A stretch of DNA of 64,000 nt from DATJLY01 sp035532935 (GTDB lineage Bacteria > Pseudomonadota > Alphaproteobacteria > ATCC43930 > CGMCC-115725). The notes under the pieces were generated by a model. It worked only from the letters and a program-made list of their open reading frames with translations. It was not told the DNA's origin and did not search any database. Shown in pieces: positions 27,745 to 36,649 of this stretch. How positions within the stretch are numbered: position 1 is the stretch's first letter; every line of letters starts with the position of its first letter. Both the position numbers and the translations under genes were made by a program. Where the stretch lies: contig DATKQE010000109.1 in the NCBI GenBank assembly GCA_035532935.1, positions 35,398-99,397 of the forward strand, written 5' to 3'.

Positions 27745-28614
27745 TCAGCCTGCCCCGGCCTTGCCGGCGAGGAGGCGCCGCATCAGTCCCATCGGCACGA
27801 CGAGGAGCGCCAGCATCGCCACGGTCACGGCCGAGGCGACCGGCCAGTCGCGGTTGGTGAAGAATTCGTCCCACAAGACCTTGCCGATCATCAGGGTCGA
27901 GGGGCCACCCAGAAGGTCGGGAATGACGAACTCGCCGCACATCGGAATGAATACCAGGAGCGCGCCGGCGACCACGCCCGGCAACGACAACGGCCAGGTC
28001 ACGCGCCAGAACGCCGTGATCGGCGGGCAGCCCAGATCGGACGCCGCCTCGAGCAATGTCGGGTCGAGCTTTTCGAGCGCCGCATAAAGCGGCAGCACCA
28101 TGAACGGCAGGTAGGAATAGACGAGCCCCAACTCGACCGAAAAGAGGTTGTTGAGCAATAGCAGCGGCGCATGCACCACGCCCAGGGCGAGCAGCGCCTT
28201 GTTGACGAGCCCGTTGCTGTCGAGGAGCCCGATCCAGGCATAGACGCGGATGAGGAAGCTGGTCCAGAACGGCAGGATCACCAGGAGCAGCAGCCGCGCC
28301 CGCCACGCGCGCGGCGCGCGGACGATGGCATAGGCCATCGGATAGCCGATCGCGAGCGCCACGAGCGTCGCGCCGGCCGCGTAGAGAACGGAGTTGACGA
28401 AGGCACGGAAATAGAGCGGATCGCCGGCGAGCAGCGCGTAATTGTCGAGGCTGCCGCGAAATGCGCCGTGCGCCACCAGCGGCGTATAGGGCGGAATGCC
28501 GATCTTCTGCTCGGCGAGGCTGATGCCGAGCACGATGAGGAACGGCACGAGGAAGAAAAGGACGAGCCACGCGTAAGGCAGCCCCAGCACCAACGCCCGG
28601 CCGCGCGGGTTCAT
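27745..28614 (-). CDS. Polyamine-type ABC transporter permease, PotB-like
   Basis: Inner-membrane permease of 289 residues with six predicted segments. First segment YAWLVLFFLVPFLIVLGISL; the EAA loop that docks to the ATPase reads EAASDLGCPPITAFWRVTWP. The conserved IRVYAWIGLLDSNGLVN of PotB/PotH types is present. It overlaps the ATPase stop by 4 bases. A PotC/PotI-like second permease normally follows on the same strand, but here the gene stops 16 bases before the end of a convergent DNA ligase, so the importer is one subunit short at this locus. Confidence 0.9.
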   Translation of the reverse strand: MNPRGRALVLGLPYAWLVLFFLVPFLIVLGISLAEQKIGIPPYTPLVAHGAFRGSLDNYALLAGDPLYFRAFVNSVLYAAGATLVALAIGYPMAYAIVRAPRAWRARLLLLVILPFWTSFLIRVYAWIGLLDSNGLVNKALLALGVVHAPLLLLNNLFSVELGLVYSYLPFMVLPLYAALEKLDPTLLEAASDLGCPPITAFWRVTWPLSLPGVVAGALLVFIPMCGEFVIPDLLGGPSTLMIGKVLWDEFFTNRDWPVASAVTVAMLALLVVPMGLMRRLLAGKAGAG

Positions 28615-29699
28615 GCCTCGAGCACCAGCGCCGCGCCGGCATCCCAGGCGAGCGTCACGTCCTGGCCCTCGACGATGCCGCCGCCGCCGCGGGCGGAATT
28701 GGGCGCGGTCACGCGCACCACCTTGCCGCTCGACAGCGCGACGCGATAGGTCGAGGCCTCGCCGCGATAGGAGATCGCCGCCACCCGGCCGGTAAGACGG
28801 TTCAAGGCGTCGCTGGCGTGTGCGGTCGAAATCGCGATCTTCTCGGGCCGCACCGCGATCGTCACGTCGCGCCCGGCCGCGAGCGCCGGCTCGCACGCGA
28901 CGGCGAGCGTGGCGCCGGCTTCGGCGCAGGCGACGCGGTGCAGCCGGCCATCGACCACCGCGACCCGCCCAGCGAACAGATTCACCGCGCCGAGGAAATC
29001 GGCGACGAAGCGGTTGGCCGGCGCCTCGTAAACGTCGTGCGGCGCGCCGATCTGGGCGATGCGGCCCGCGCTCATCACCGCCATGCGCGTCGCCATGCTC
29101 ATCGCTTCCTCCTGGTCGTGCGTCACCATGAGGAAGGTGATGCCGACCCGCTCCTGGATGCGGACGAGCTCGTAGCGCGTCTCCTCGCGCAGCTTGCGGT
29201 CGAGCGCGGTCAACGGCTCGTCGAGCAGGAGCAGCTTCGGCTCCTTGACGAGGGCGCGGGCGAGCGCGACGCGCTGCTTCTCGCCGCCCGAGAGCTGCGC
29301 CGGCCGCCGCGCCGCCAGCCGCGTGAGCTTGACGAGATCGAGCATCGCCGCGACGCGCGCCGCGATCTCGCGCCGCTCGACCCGGTCCTGGCGCAGCCCG
29401 AACCCGACATTCTCCGCCACGCTCATGTGCGGGAAGAGCGCATAGGATTGGAACATCATGTTGACCGGCCGCCGATAGGGCGGCACGTCCGCCATGTCGA
29501 CGCCCTCGATCAGGATGCGCCCCTCGTCCGGGTGCTCGAACCCGGCGAGCAGCCGCAACAGCGTCGTCTTGCCGCAGCCCGACGGGCCCAGCAGCGCGAA
29601 GAACGCGCCACGGGCGATGTCGAGCGAGACGCGGTCGACCGCCGCTGCGCCGTGCGGGCCGAAGCGCTTGGTCACGCCCTCGATGCGCAGATGCGGCAT
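28611..29699 (-). CDS. Polyamine-type ABC transporter ATP-binding protein, PotA-like
   Basis: Cytoplasmic ATPase, 362 residues. Walker A GPSGCGKTTLLRL, Q-loop MMFQSYALFPHMSV, signature LSGGEKQRVALARAL, Walker B LLLLDEPLTALD and switch VTHDQEEAM are complete. The C-terminal TOBE-2 domain (about residues 285-360, with RPEKIAI and GRVAAISYRGEASTYRVAL) is typical of putrescine/spermidine importers. It lies between the binding-protein gene (16 bases) and the PotB-like permease gene (4-base overlap). Confidence 0.93.
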   Translation of the reverse strand: MPHLRIEGVTKRFGPHGAAAVDRVSLDIARGAFFALLGPSGCGKTTLLRLLAGFEHPDEGRILIEGVDMADVPPYRRPVNMMFQSYALFPHMSVAENVGFGLRQDRVERREIAARVAAMLDLVKLTRLAARRPAQLSGGEKQRVALARALVKEPKLLLLDEPLTALDRKLREETRYELVRIQERVGITFLMVTHDQEEAMSMATRMAVMSAGRIAQIGAPHDVYEAPANRFVADFLGAVNLFAGRVAVVDGRLHRVACAEAGATLAVACEPALAAGRDVTIAVRPEKIAISTAHASDALNRLTGRVAAISYRGEASTYRVALSSGKVVRVTAPNSARGGGGIVEGQDVTLAWDAGAALVLEA

Positions 29700-29715
29700 C
29701 GCCGCCGCCGCCGCA

Positions 29716-30813
29716 CTACTCACCCGTCTTGACCCTGGTCCAGGCGCGCGTGCGCAGCCGCTCATACTGCGCCGTCACCGGCGTGTCGAAGAACAGGCGT
29801 GCGCGCACGGCCGGCGGCGGATAGATGCCGGGATCGTCGCGCAGCGCCGGATCGACGAGCGCGGTCGCGGGCAGATTGGGGTTGGCATAGGCGACCGCAT
29901 TGCTGATCGCGGCAATCGTCTGCGGCCGCAGCACGTAGTCGATGAAGCGCAGCGCGGCATCGGGATGCGGCGCGTCCTTGGGGATCGCCATCATGTCGAT
30001 CCACATCATCGCCCCTTCCTTGGGGATGGCATAGGCGATGGCGATGCCGTTCTTCGCCTCGCGCGCGCGGTTGCGCGCCTGGATGACATCGCCCGAATAG
30101 CCGTAGGCGATGCACAGATCGCCGTTGGCGAGATCGTTGATGTATTCCGAGGAATTGAACTTGCGGACATAGGGACGGATCCCCGCGATCACCCCCACCG
30201 CGCGTTCGAGTTCGGCGGGAGCGCGGCTCAGCGGGTCGCGCCCGAGATAGGCGAGCGCCGCCGGGAACAGCTCCTGCGCGGTGTCGAGGAGCGAGATGCC
30301 GCAAGACGCGAGCTTCTTGGCGTTGGCCGGGTCGAACAGCAGCCGGTCGCTGTCGGTGGGCGCGTTCGGGCCCAGCGCCGCCGCGACCATCGCCTTGTTG
30401 TAGCCAATGCCGGTCGTGCCCCAGAGATAGGGCACGCCATAGCGGTTGCCCGGATCGGCCTTGGCCGCCGCCGCCAGGATCCGCGGGTCGAGATTGCCGT
30501 AGTTCGCGAGCTTCGCCTTGTCGATCGGGCGATAGACGCCGGCCGCGATCTGGCGGGCGAGGAACGGGCTCGCAGACGGCACCACGAGATCGTAGCCCGA
30601 ATGTCCGGCCAGCAGCTTCGCCTCGAGCGTCTCGTTGCTGTCATAGACGTCGTAATTGACCTTGATGCCGGTCTCGCGCTCGAACCGCGCCACCGTGTCG
30701 GGGGCGATGTAGTCGGACCAGTTGTAGATGTTGAGCTGCTGCGATGCCTCGGCCCGAGCGGGGACGGCGGCGACCGCGAACGCAAGCACCAGGGCGAGGA
30801 TCCATGCCGGCAT
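29716..30813 (-). CDS. Polyamine-type periplasmic binding protein, PotD/PotF-like
   Basis: Exported binding protein, 365 residues. Signal peptide residues 1-22 (WILALVLAFAVAAVPARA). The mature start QQLNIYNWSDYIAPDTVARF, the later YDLVVPSASPFLARQI, and YLWGTTGIGYNKAMV are diagnostic for PotD/PotF-type proteins; family members bind putrescine or spermidine, or occasionally other cations. ATG at 30813 is chosen over a longer frame because it starts the signal peptide. It is the first gene of the truncated importer operon. Confidence 0.92.
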   Translation of the reverse strand: MPAWILALVLAFAVAAVPARAEASQQLNIYNWSDYIAPDTVARFERETGIKVNYDVYDSNETLEAKLLAGHSGYDLVVPSASPFLARQIAAGVYRPIDKAKLANYGNLDPRILAAAAKADPGNRYGVPYLWGTTGIGYNKAMVAAALGPNAPTDSDRLLFDPANAKKLASCGISLLDTAQELFPAALAYLGRDPLSRAPAELERAVGVIAGIRPYVRKFNSSEYINDLANGDLCIAYGYSGDVIQARNRAREAKNGIAIAYAIPKEGAMMWIDMMAIPKDAPHPDAALRFIDYVLRPQTIAAISNAVAYANPNLPATALVDPALRDDPGIYPPPAVRARLFFDTPVTAQYERLRTRAWTRVKTGE

Positions 30814-30922
30814 GGCCGCACTAAAATCGCCGCGTTTCACCTTGTCAACGCGCGCCGGCCGGTTTCCCGCGGCGATCGGGCGAAGCGCCATCACGTCGGT
30901 TGCGGGCAGGCGCGGGCCCCGG

Positions 30923-31813
30923 TCATTCCGGCGCCGCGAAGAAGCGCCGCAGCGCGTCCGCCACGGCATCGGGCGCCTCCTCGGGCAGGAAATGCCCGCA
31001 ATCGATGGGCGCGCCCTCGACGCGGTCGGCCCACCGCCGCCACGTCGCGATCGGGTCCGTCGCCGCCGCGCCAACGGTCCGTCCTCCGCCCCACAGGGCC
31101 AGCACCGGGCAGGCGATGCGCCGCCCGGCCTCGCGGTCGGCGCGGTCGGCATCGCAATCGAGCGTCGCGCCGGCGCGGTAATCCTCGCACGCGGCGTGGA
31201 TGACCGCGGGCACGCGAAAGGCGTGGCGATAAGCGTCCATCGCCCCTGGCGCCAGCGTCGCTCCCGCTCCCAACCAGCTCCGCACCGTCCAGTCGAGATA
31301 GAAATCGGGCGCCGCGCCGATCAGCCGTTCGGGCAGATCGAAGGGCTGCGCCAGGAACAGCCAGTGATAGGCGGAAAGGGCGCTGCGCGCGTCCATGCGC
31401 TCGAACATCTCGAGCGTCGGCACGATGTCGAGCACCGCCAGCCGCGTGACCCGCGCCGGGTGGTCGAGCGCCAGGCGATAGGCGGTGCGGCCGCCGCGGT
31501 CGTGGCCCGCGACCGCGAACCGCTCGAAGCCGAGTGCCGCCATCACTGCCACCTGGTCGCGCGCCATGGCACGCTTGGAATAAGCCGCGTGATCGGGCGT
31601 CTCGGTGCCGGTGAAGCGGCTTTCCCCGTAACCGCGCAGGTCGGGGCAGACCACGGTGAAATCGTGCGCGAGATGCGGCGCGACCTTGTGCCAGCAGGCA
31701 TGCGTCTCGGGATAGCCGTGGAGCAGCAGCAGCGGCGGACCGCCGCCGCCGATCTCGATCAGGATTTCGGCCTCCTCGGTCAGGACGCGCCGCGTTGCGA
31801 AGCCGGCAATCAT
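30923..31813 (-). CDS. Alpha/beta hydrolase, haloacetate dehalogenase-like
   Basis: Cytoplasmic alpha/beta hydrolase of 296 residues resembling fluoroacetate dehalogenases (EC 3.8.1.3). Nucleophile Asp105 in VAGHDRGGRTAYRLALDHP, with Arg106 and Arg109 in the carboxylate-binding positions. Asp128 lies in AVLDIVPT, the halide-pocket pair His149-Trp150 in YHWLFLAQP, and the catalytic His in IDCGHFLPEEAPD. CEDYRAGATLD also matches the family. All key residues of haloacid-type members are therefore kept, but some relatives act on epoxides or esters. It is separated by 109 bases from the polyamine transporter genes and 19 from a lipoprotein gene. Confidence 0.83.
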   Translation of the reverse strand: MIAGFATRRVLTEEAEILIEIGGGGPPLLLLHGYPETHACWHKVAPHLAHDFTVVCPDLRGYGESRFTGTETPDHAAYSKRAMARDQVAVMAALGFERFAVAGHDRGGRTAYRLALDHPARVTRLAVLDIVPTLEMFERMDARSALSAYHWLFLAQPFDLPERLIGAAPDFYLDWTVRSWLGAGATLAPGAMDAYRHAFRVPAVIHAACEDYRAGATLDCDADRADREAGRRIACPVLALWGGGRTVGAAATDPIATWRRWADRVEGAPIDCGHFLPEEAPDAVADALRRFFAAPE

Positions 31814-31832
31814 CGGCGCCCGGTCCGCGCGG

Positions 31833-32390
31833 TCACTGCGTGCGGGAGGAGCGGTTGTAGGCGAGCTGGTCGGGCGTGAGCTGGAAGCCTACGACCACGG
31901 CATAATTGCTCGCCGCCGCGGTGCTATGCACCGGAAGATGGATCGTGATCTTCTCGGCCGGCAGCTTGCGATAGGGTTCGCCCGGCAAGAAGTCGACGTG
32001 GACGTGAAACCCTTCCTGTGCCAGCACTTTTTGCGTCGGATCGACCACGGCGACGAAATAGGGCAGGGTTGCGTCCGTGATCTGTAGGCCGGCGCGCTCG
32101 GCATAGAAGGTGAGCTCGGCATGGGCGGCGACGCCCGTCTTCTCGGTCTCGCAGTGCACGCTCGCCTGGTAGATCTTGCCCCTGACCATCACGTCCTGGG
32201 CGGAATGACCGCCGGGGCGGAACAGGGCGATGGTGTCGGTGCCCGGCGCGGCGATGACCCGGGGGCAGGTCATCTGGGTGATGTCCTGGCTTGTCGTGTC
32301 GCTGCAACTCGAGACTATGGCGCCGAGGATCGCCACCGCGGCGGCGGCGCGGATGCGGACGCGCCAAGCCGCGCCGTGCGATGCTCTCAT
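31833..32390 (-). CDS. Putative lipoprotein of unknown function
   Basis: 185-residue protein with a basic N-terminus, a hydrophobic segment and a plausible lipobox ending at Cys29 (ILGAIVSSC), so probably an outer- or inner-membrane lipoprotein. The mature part has conserved-looking features: TCPRVIAAPGTDTIALFRPG, HCETEKTGVAAHAELTFYAE, and FVAVVDPTQKVLAQEGFHVH, a beta-rich pattern. I do not recognise a named family beyond a general resemblance to small alphaproteobacterial lipoproteins upstream of thrB. It is transcribed divergently from homoserine kinase. Confidence 0.72.
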   Translation of the reverse strand: MRASHGAAWRVRIRAAAAVAILGAIVSSCSDTTSQDITQMTCPRVIAAPGTDTIALFRPGGHSAQDVMVRGKIYQASVHCETEKTGVAAHAELTFYAERAGLQITDATLPYFVAVVDPTQKVLAQEGFHVHVDFLPGEPYRKLPAEKITIHLPVHSTAAASNYAVVVGFQLTPDQLAYNRSSRTQ

Positions 32391-32484
32391 CTCCCCTTCC
32401 TTGATGGTGCGGCCTGTACTAACGTGCCACGGACTTTATTCGACGAGGGGTGGCGGCACAAGCCTTGCCCGCCGCGCGAGCCGC

Positions 32485-33450
32485 ATGGCCGTCTACACCG
32501 ACGTTCCCGACGACGAGTTGCGCGCTTTCGTCGCCGAATACGCGATCGGGGACGTGGCGTCGTGCAAGGGCATCGCCGAGGGGGTCGAGAACTCGAACTT
32601 CCTTCTGCGCACCGAGCGCGGCACCTTCATCCTGACGCTCTACGAGCGCCGCGTCGCGCTCGCCGACCTGCCGTTCTTCCTCGCCCTGATGGAGCATCTC
32701 GCGGCCCACGGCATGGCCTGTCCGACGCCGCTGCACGGCCGCGACGGCGCGGCGTTGCGCTGGCTGTGCGGCCGGCCGGCGGCGATCGTCACTTTTCTCG
32801 ACGGCATGTGGCCGCGGCGAATCCAGCCCTATCACTGCGCCGGTCTGGGCGGGGCGCTGGCGGCGCTGCACCGCGCCGGCGCGGACTTCGCCGGTGCGCG
32901 CGCCAACAACCTTTCGGTCGCCGGCTGGCGCGCGCTTTACGAATCATGCCGCGCCCGCGCCGACGAGGTGCGGCCGGGGCTTGCCGGCGAACTCGAAGGC
33001 GAACTGCTCGATCTCGAAGCCTCGTGGCCCGAGGCGCTGCCGCGCGGCATCATTCACGCCGATCTCTTTCCCGACAACGTGTTCTTCCAGGGCGAGGCAG
33101 TCTCGGGACTGATCGATTTCTATTTCGCCTGCACCGATTTCCTTGCCTATGACATCGCCATTTGCCTCAACGCCTGGTGCTTCGAGGCCGACGGCAGCTT
33201 CAACGTCACCAAGGCGCGCCTCCTGCTTGCCCATTACCGCGCGGTGCGTCCGCTGGAAGCGGGCGAGCTTGCGGCGTTGCCGCTGCTGGCGCGCGGCAGC
33301 GCGCTGCGCTTCCTGCTGACCCGGCTCTACGATCTCCTGAACCAGCCGCCGGGGGCGCTGGTCAGGCCCAAGGATCCGCTCGAATACCTACAGAAGCTGC
33401 GCTTCCACCGCGGCCTCAGAGGTCCGGGCGCCTATGGTATCGAGGCATGA
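32485..33450 (+). CDS. thrB: Homoserine kinase (APH-like)
   Basis: Cytoplasmic kinase, 321 residues, of the choline-kinase/APH-like homoserine kinase family found in alphaproteobacteria, Xanthomonas and Pseudomonas. N-terminal segment VYTDVPDDELRAFVAEYAIG and GIAEGVENSNFLLRTERGTF (nucleotide loop), catalytic loop GIIHADLFPDNVFF and metal-binding LIDFYFACTDFLAYDIAI. It phosphorylates homoserine on the way to threonine. Its stop overlaps the rnhA start (ATGA), the conserved thrB-rnhA arrangement. Confidence 0.93.
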   Translation: MAVYTDVPDDELRAFVAEYAIGDVASCKGIAEGVENSNFLLRTERGTFILTLYERRVALADLPFFLALMEHLAAHGMACPTPLHGRDGAALRWLCGRPAAIVTFLDGMWPRRIQPYHCAGLGGALAALHRAGADFAGARANNLSVAGWRALYESCRARADEVRPGLAGELEGELLDLEASWPEALPRGIIHADLFPDNVFFQGEAVSGLIDFYFACTDFLAYDIAICLNAWCFEADGSFNVTKARLLLAHYRAVRPLEAGELAALPLLARGSALRFLLTRLYDLLNQPPGALVRPKDPLEYLQKLRFHRGLRGPGAYGIEA

Positions 33451-33935
33451 CCGCCGAGACGGCGGATGACGTCGTCGATGTCTATACGGACGGCGCGTGC
33501 AGCGGCAATCCCGGGCCCGGCGGCTGGGGCGCGGTGCTGCGCTTCAAGGGGCGCGAGCGCGAGCTTCACGGCCACGCCAATCCGACCACCAACAACCGCA
33601 TGGAGCTGATGGCGGCCATCGCCGCGCTCGAGACGCTGACGCGGCCGTGCCGGGTGCGGCTTCACACCGACAGCCAATATCTGCGCGACGGCATCACGCG
33701 CTGGCTCGCGCATTGGAAGGCGCGCGGCTGGCGCACTGCCGCCAGGACCCCGGTCAAGAACATCGATCTATGGCAGCGGCTCGAAGCCGCGAGCGCACCG
33801 CACCAGGTCGAGTTCATCTGGGTCAGGGGCCACAGCGGCCATCCCGAGAACGAACGCGCCGATGCCCTGGCCCGTGCCGCGATCCACACGGCGCGGCGGT
33901 CGGCCGCACACCACCGACCGCCCGGTGGCGGCTAG
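33447..33935 (+). CDS. rnhA: Ribonuclease HI
   Basis: 162-residue RNase H1. Catalytic carboxylates: Asp15 in VYTDGACSGNPGPGGWG, Glu53 in TTNNRMELMAAIAAL, Asp75 in RLHTDSQYLRDGIT and Asp139 in NERADALARAA, with His129 in WVRGHSGHPENE. It removes RNA from RNA:DNA hybrids. Translation is probably coupled to thrB through the overlapping ATGA. Its stop shares bases with the stop of the convergent peroxiredoxin gene (CTAG, 33932-33935). Confidence 0.96.
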   Translation: MTAETADDVVDVYTDGACSGNPGPGGWGAVLRFKGRERELHGHANPTTNNRMELMAAIAALETLTRPCRVRLHTDSQYLRDGITRWLAHWKARGWRTAARTPVKNIDLWQRLEAASAPHQVEFIWVRGHSGHPENERADALARAAIHTARRSAAHHRPPGGG

Positions 33936-34414
33936 ATCGCCTTCAGGATCGCCTCGGCGCTCGAGACCTCGAAGGCGCCGGGATTCTCGACATTGAGCCG
34001 CTTCACCACGCCGTCCTCGACCACCATGGCATAGCGCTTGGAGCGGGTGCCGAGGCCGAAGCCGCTGCCGTCCATGTCCAGGCCCAGCTCCTTGGTGAAG
34101 GTGGCGTTGCCGTCGGCCAGCATCAGCACCTTGCCGTCGGTGTCCTGCGCCTTGCCCCAGGCGCCCATGACGAAGGCGTCGTTGACGGCGACGCAGGCGA
34201 TGGTGTCGATGCCTTTTGCCTTGATCGCCGGGGCGTTCTGCACGAAGCCCGGCAGATGCTTCGCCGAGCAGGTGGGGGTGAACGCGCCGGGCACCGCGAA
34301 CAGTACCACCTTCTTGCCCTTGAAGATCTCGTCGGTGCTGATCTCCTTGGGGCCGTCTGCCGTCATGTGCCGGAGCTTCGCCGCGGGAATCCGGTCGCCA
34401 ACCTTGATCGCCAT
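33932..34414 (-). CDS. Peroxiredoxin, Prx5 type
   Basis: 160-residue thiol peroxidase of the PRX5/AhpC-TSA class. Peroxidatic Cys49 lies in PGAFTPTCSAKHLPGF, with the upstream KVVLFAVPGAF strand. GIDTIACVAVNDAFVMGAW and NATFTKELGLDMDGSGFGLG are characteristic of PRX5. It reduces hydrogen peroxide or alkyl hydroperoxides using a thioredoxin or glutathione system. The start ATG follows GGGGAAGG. The neighbour of rnhA in convergent orientation matches the order found in related alphaproteobacteria. Confidence 0.93.
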   Translation of the reverse strand: MAIKVGDRIPAAKLRHMTADGPKEISTDEIFKGKKVVLFAVPGAFTPTCSAKHLPGFVQNAPAIKAKGIDTIACVAVNDAFVMGAWGKAQDTDGKVLMLADGNATFTKELGLDMDGSGFGLGTRSKRYAMVVEDGVVKRLNVENPGAFEVSSAEAILKAI

Positions 34415-34481
34415 TTGCCTTCCCCTTCGTGATCGTTCGTCCAACGGACCGCCCGAACCATAGACGCTCGGGCGGTGGAAA

Positions 34482-36581
34482 TCACCCCCGACCATCGGGT
34501 CGCGTGCCCGCCGCCTGGCGCAGCGCCGCCTCGACCGCGGCGCTGGTGAGGATCTCGGGCAGCGCCACGCCCGTCGGCGCGCCCGGCCCATAGACCGCGT
34601 TGAACGGAATGCCATAGCGGCCGAAGCGCCGGAGATAGCCGGCGATCGCCGCGTCCGGCCGGGTCCAGTCGGCGCGCATGGCGATGACGCCGGGCGCGGC
34701 CAAGCGGTTGCGCACCGCCGCGCTGTCGAGCACCACCCGCTCGTTGACCTTGCAGGTGAGGCACCAATCGGCAGTGACGTCGACGAACACCACATGGCCG
34801 TCATGCACCAGGCCGCCCAGCGCCGCCGCATCGAACGGGCGCCACGGACCGGAAAGCGCAACAGGCCCATGCGTTGCGGGCGCCGGCACCGCCGCTGGCA
34901 GCGCCAGGACGGCAACCAGCAGCGTCGCGACCGCCGTGCGGCGCGCCGTGCCCGCCCGCATCAGCGCCAGCACCGCCATCAGCCCGGCCAGGAGGAGCCC
35001 GAGCCCGGCGGCGGCACCGGCACCGCGTTCGGCCGCCAGCACCGTGAGCAGCCACACCGCCGTGCCGGCGAGCGCGATGGCGAGCACGCGCTTCAGCGCG
35101 AGCATCCACCGCCCCGGCCGCGGCAGGCGGCGCGTGAGCTGCGGCAGCGCCGCGACGATGAGATAAGGTGCGGCGAAACCGATGCCGAGGGCGAGAAAGA
35201 TCGCGACGATCTCGACCGGCCCGGCGGTCAGCGCAAAGCCTAGCGCCGTGCCGAGGAACGGCGCCGAGCACGGGGTCGCGAGCAGCGTCGCGAAGGCCCC
35301 GGTGGTGACATTGCCAAGGGCGGCGCGGCCGGCGAGATCGGCGACGGCGCGCGGCAGCGGCACCTCGAAGAGCCCCCAAAGATTGGCGGCGAACAGTGTC
35401 AGCACGGCCGCCATCGCGGCGAGGAAGAGCGGCTCCTGGAACTGCACGCCCCAGCCCACGGCGGCGCCGGCCCGGGTCAGCGCGACCATGACCAGCGCCA
35501 GCGCGAGAAACGACAGCAGGATCCCGGCGGCGGTCGCGAGGAACCCGGCGCGCACCGCGCGCAGCGGGCGTTCGCGGTGCTCGATCGCGCCGACGAGCTT
35601 CAGCGACAGCACCGGCAGAACGCAGGGCATGACGTTGAGGACGAGCCCGCCCATGAGCGCCACCAGCAGCATCGGCCACAGCGCCGCGAGATCCATGGTG
35701 GGCGGCCCTTGGGCCGGCGCCACGGCAGCCGTCATCGCCCGCGTGCCGTCGACCAGCGTAATCCGGAGCGTCTTGCCGATCAGGCCGGCGACGGCGGCGC
35801 GCGGGCCCAGTACCGGAATGCGCAGCACCGTCTCGTTCGGATCGCCGTCGGCGCGCGGCACCGGTGCGCCGAACCCGATACCGGCAACGCCCTCGACGAA
35901 TGCGTCCGGCTGGCCGAGCGGGCGGTCGGTGCGCACGGTGAGATCGAGCTCGGCCGGCTTGCCCGCCCGCAGCGTCGCCCCGGCAAAGCCAAGCCCGACG
36001 GCGCTGCCATCGCCCGGCACGCGCGCGGCATAACGGGCGATCAGCGGGCCGAAGCCGCTTTCCCCGGGTACCGGGGCCGCGGGAAGGTTCAGTACGAGGG
36101 TCGTCTCGTGCGGAACGCAGATGTCGCTGCAGGTGAGATACCGCAGCGCCGCATGCGCGGTCAGCGCCTGGCCTGCCGCGGCCACTGTGGCATCGATGGG
36201 AAGGACGACGGTGCCCTCATAGCCCGCCGTCTCGAAGCCCAAAATCGAGAAGCGCTCCGGCGCCGGCCAGTTGAGCGCCGCCGCGGCCAGATTGCGCGAG
36301 CCCTTCCAGTCGATATGCGGCGGATAGCCGGCATCCCCGGGCGTGCGCCAATAGATTTTCCAATGCGGCGCCATCTCGAATTCGAGGCCGAGCTCGATCC
36401 CCTTGTCCGCGCCGACATAGGGTTGCGCCGCGATCAGGCGCACCCGCCCCTGGTCGGTGACGAACCAGGCCGAGGCGGCCCCGTCGGCAAGCGCCGGGCC
36501 GCCGCCGAGCGCCGCAATCAGGGCGACGACGGCGAGGCCCAGCCGAACCACGAGCAGCTTCAAGGCGGCGGGAGTTTCCAT
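34482..36581 (-). CDS. Thiol:disulfide interchange protein, DsbD family
   Basis: 699-residue membrane reductase. Signal segment at residues 10-30, then a periplasmic domain with the cysteine pair Cys151/Cys155 in LTCSDICVP. The membrane core has the paired cysteines in NVMPCVLPVLSLK and ATPCSAPFLGTALGF, and the C-terminal thioredoxin-like domain has ADWCLTCKVNE. All three cysteine pairs for cytoplasm-to-periplasm electron relay are kept. The periplasmic domain is of the longer type found in ScsB/DsbD-like proteins. ATG at 36581 marks the signal peptide start; the open frame extends farther upstream. Confidence 0.9.
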   Translation of the reverse strand: METPAALKLLVVRLGLAVVALIAALGGGPALADGAASAWFVTDQGRVRLIAAQPYVGADKGIELGLEFEMAPHWKIYWRTPGDAGYPPHIDWKGSRNLAAAALNWPAPERFSILGFETAGYEGTVVLPIDATVAAAGQALTAHAALRYLTCSDICVPHETTLVLNLPAAPVPGESGFGPLIARYAARVPGDGSAVGLGFAGATLRAGKPAELDLTVRTDRPLGQPDAFVEGVAGIGFGAPVPRADGDPNETVLRIPVLGPRAAVAGLIGKTLRITLVDGTRAMTAAVAPAQGPPTMDLAALWPMLLVALMGGLVLNVMPCVLPVLSLKLVGAIEHRERPLRAVRAGFLATAAGILLSFLALALVMVALTRAGAAVGWGVQFQEPLFLAAMAAVLTLFAANLWGLFEVPLPRAVADLAGRAALGNVTTGAFATLLATPCSAPFLGTALGFALTAGPVEIVAIFLALGIGFAAPYLIVAALPQLTRRLPRPGRWMLALKRVLAIALAGTAVWLLTVLAAERGAGAAAGLGLLLAGLMAVLALMRAGTARRTAVATLLVAVLALPAAVPAPATHGPVALSGPWRPFDAAALGGLVHDGHVVFVDVTADWCLTCKVNERVVLDSAAVRNRLAAPGVIAMRADWTRPDAAIAGYLRRFGRYGIPFNAVYGPGAPTGVALPEILTSAAVEAALRQAAGTRPDGRG

Positions 36582-36649
36582 GGCGTCCTGACGCTTGTAA
36601 GGCGGCAGTCTCCCTCCCATGTCAAGACAAACCGGGCGAGGATGACCGC

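Noticed and set aside
33932..33935. Shared CTAG stop of convergent rnhA and peroxiredoxin genes as a special regulatory overlap
   Set aside because: Four-base convergent stop overlaps occur by chance because CTAG is self-complementary; nothing else supports a function.
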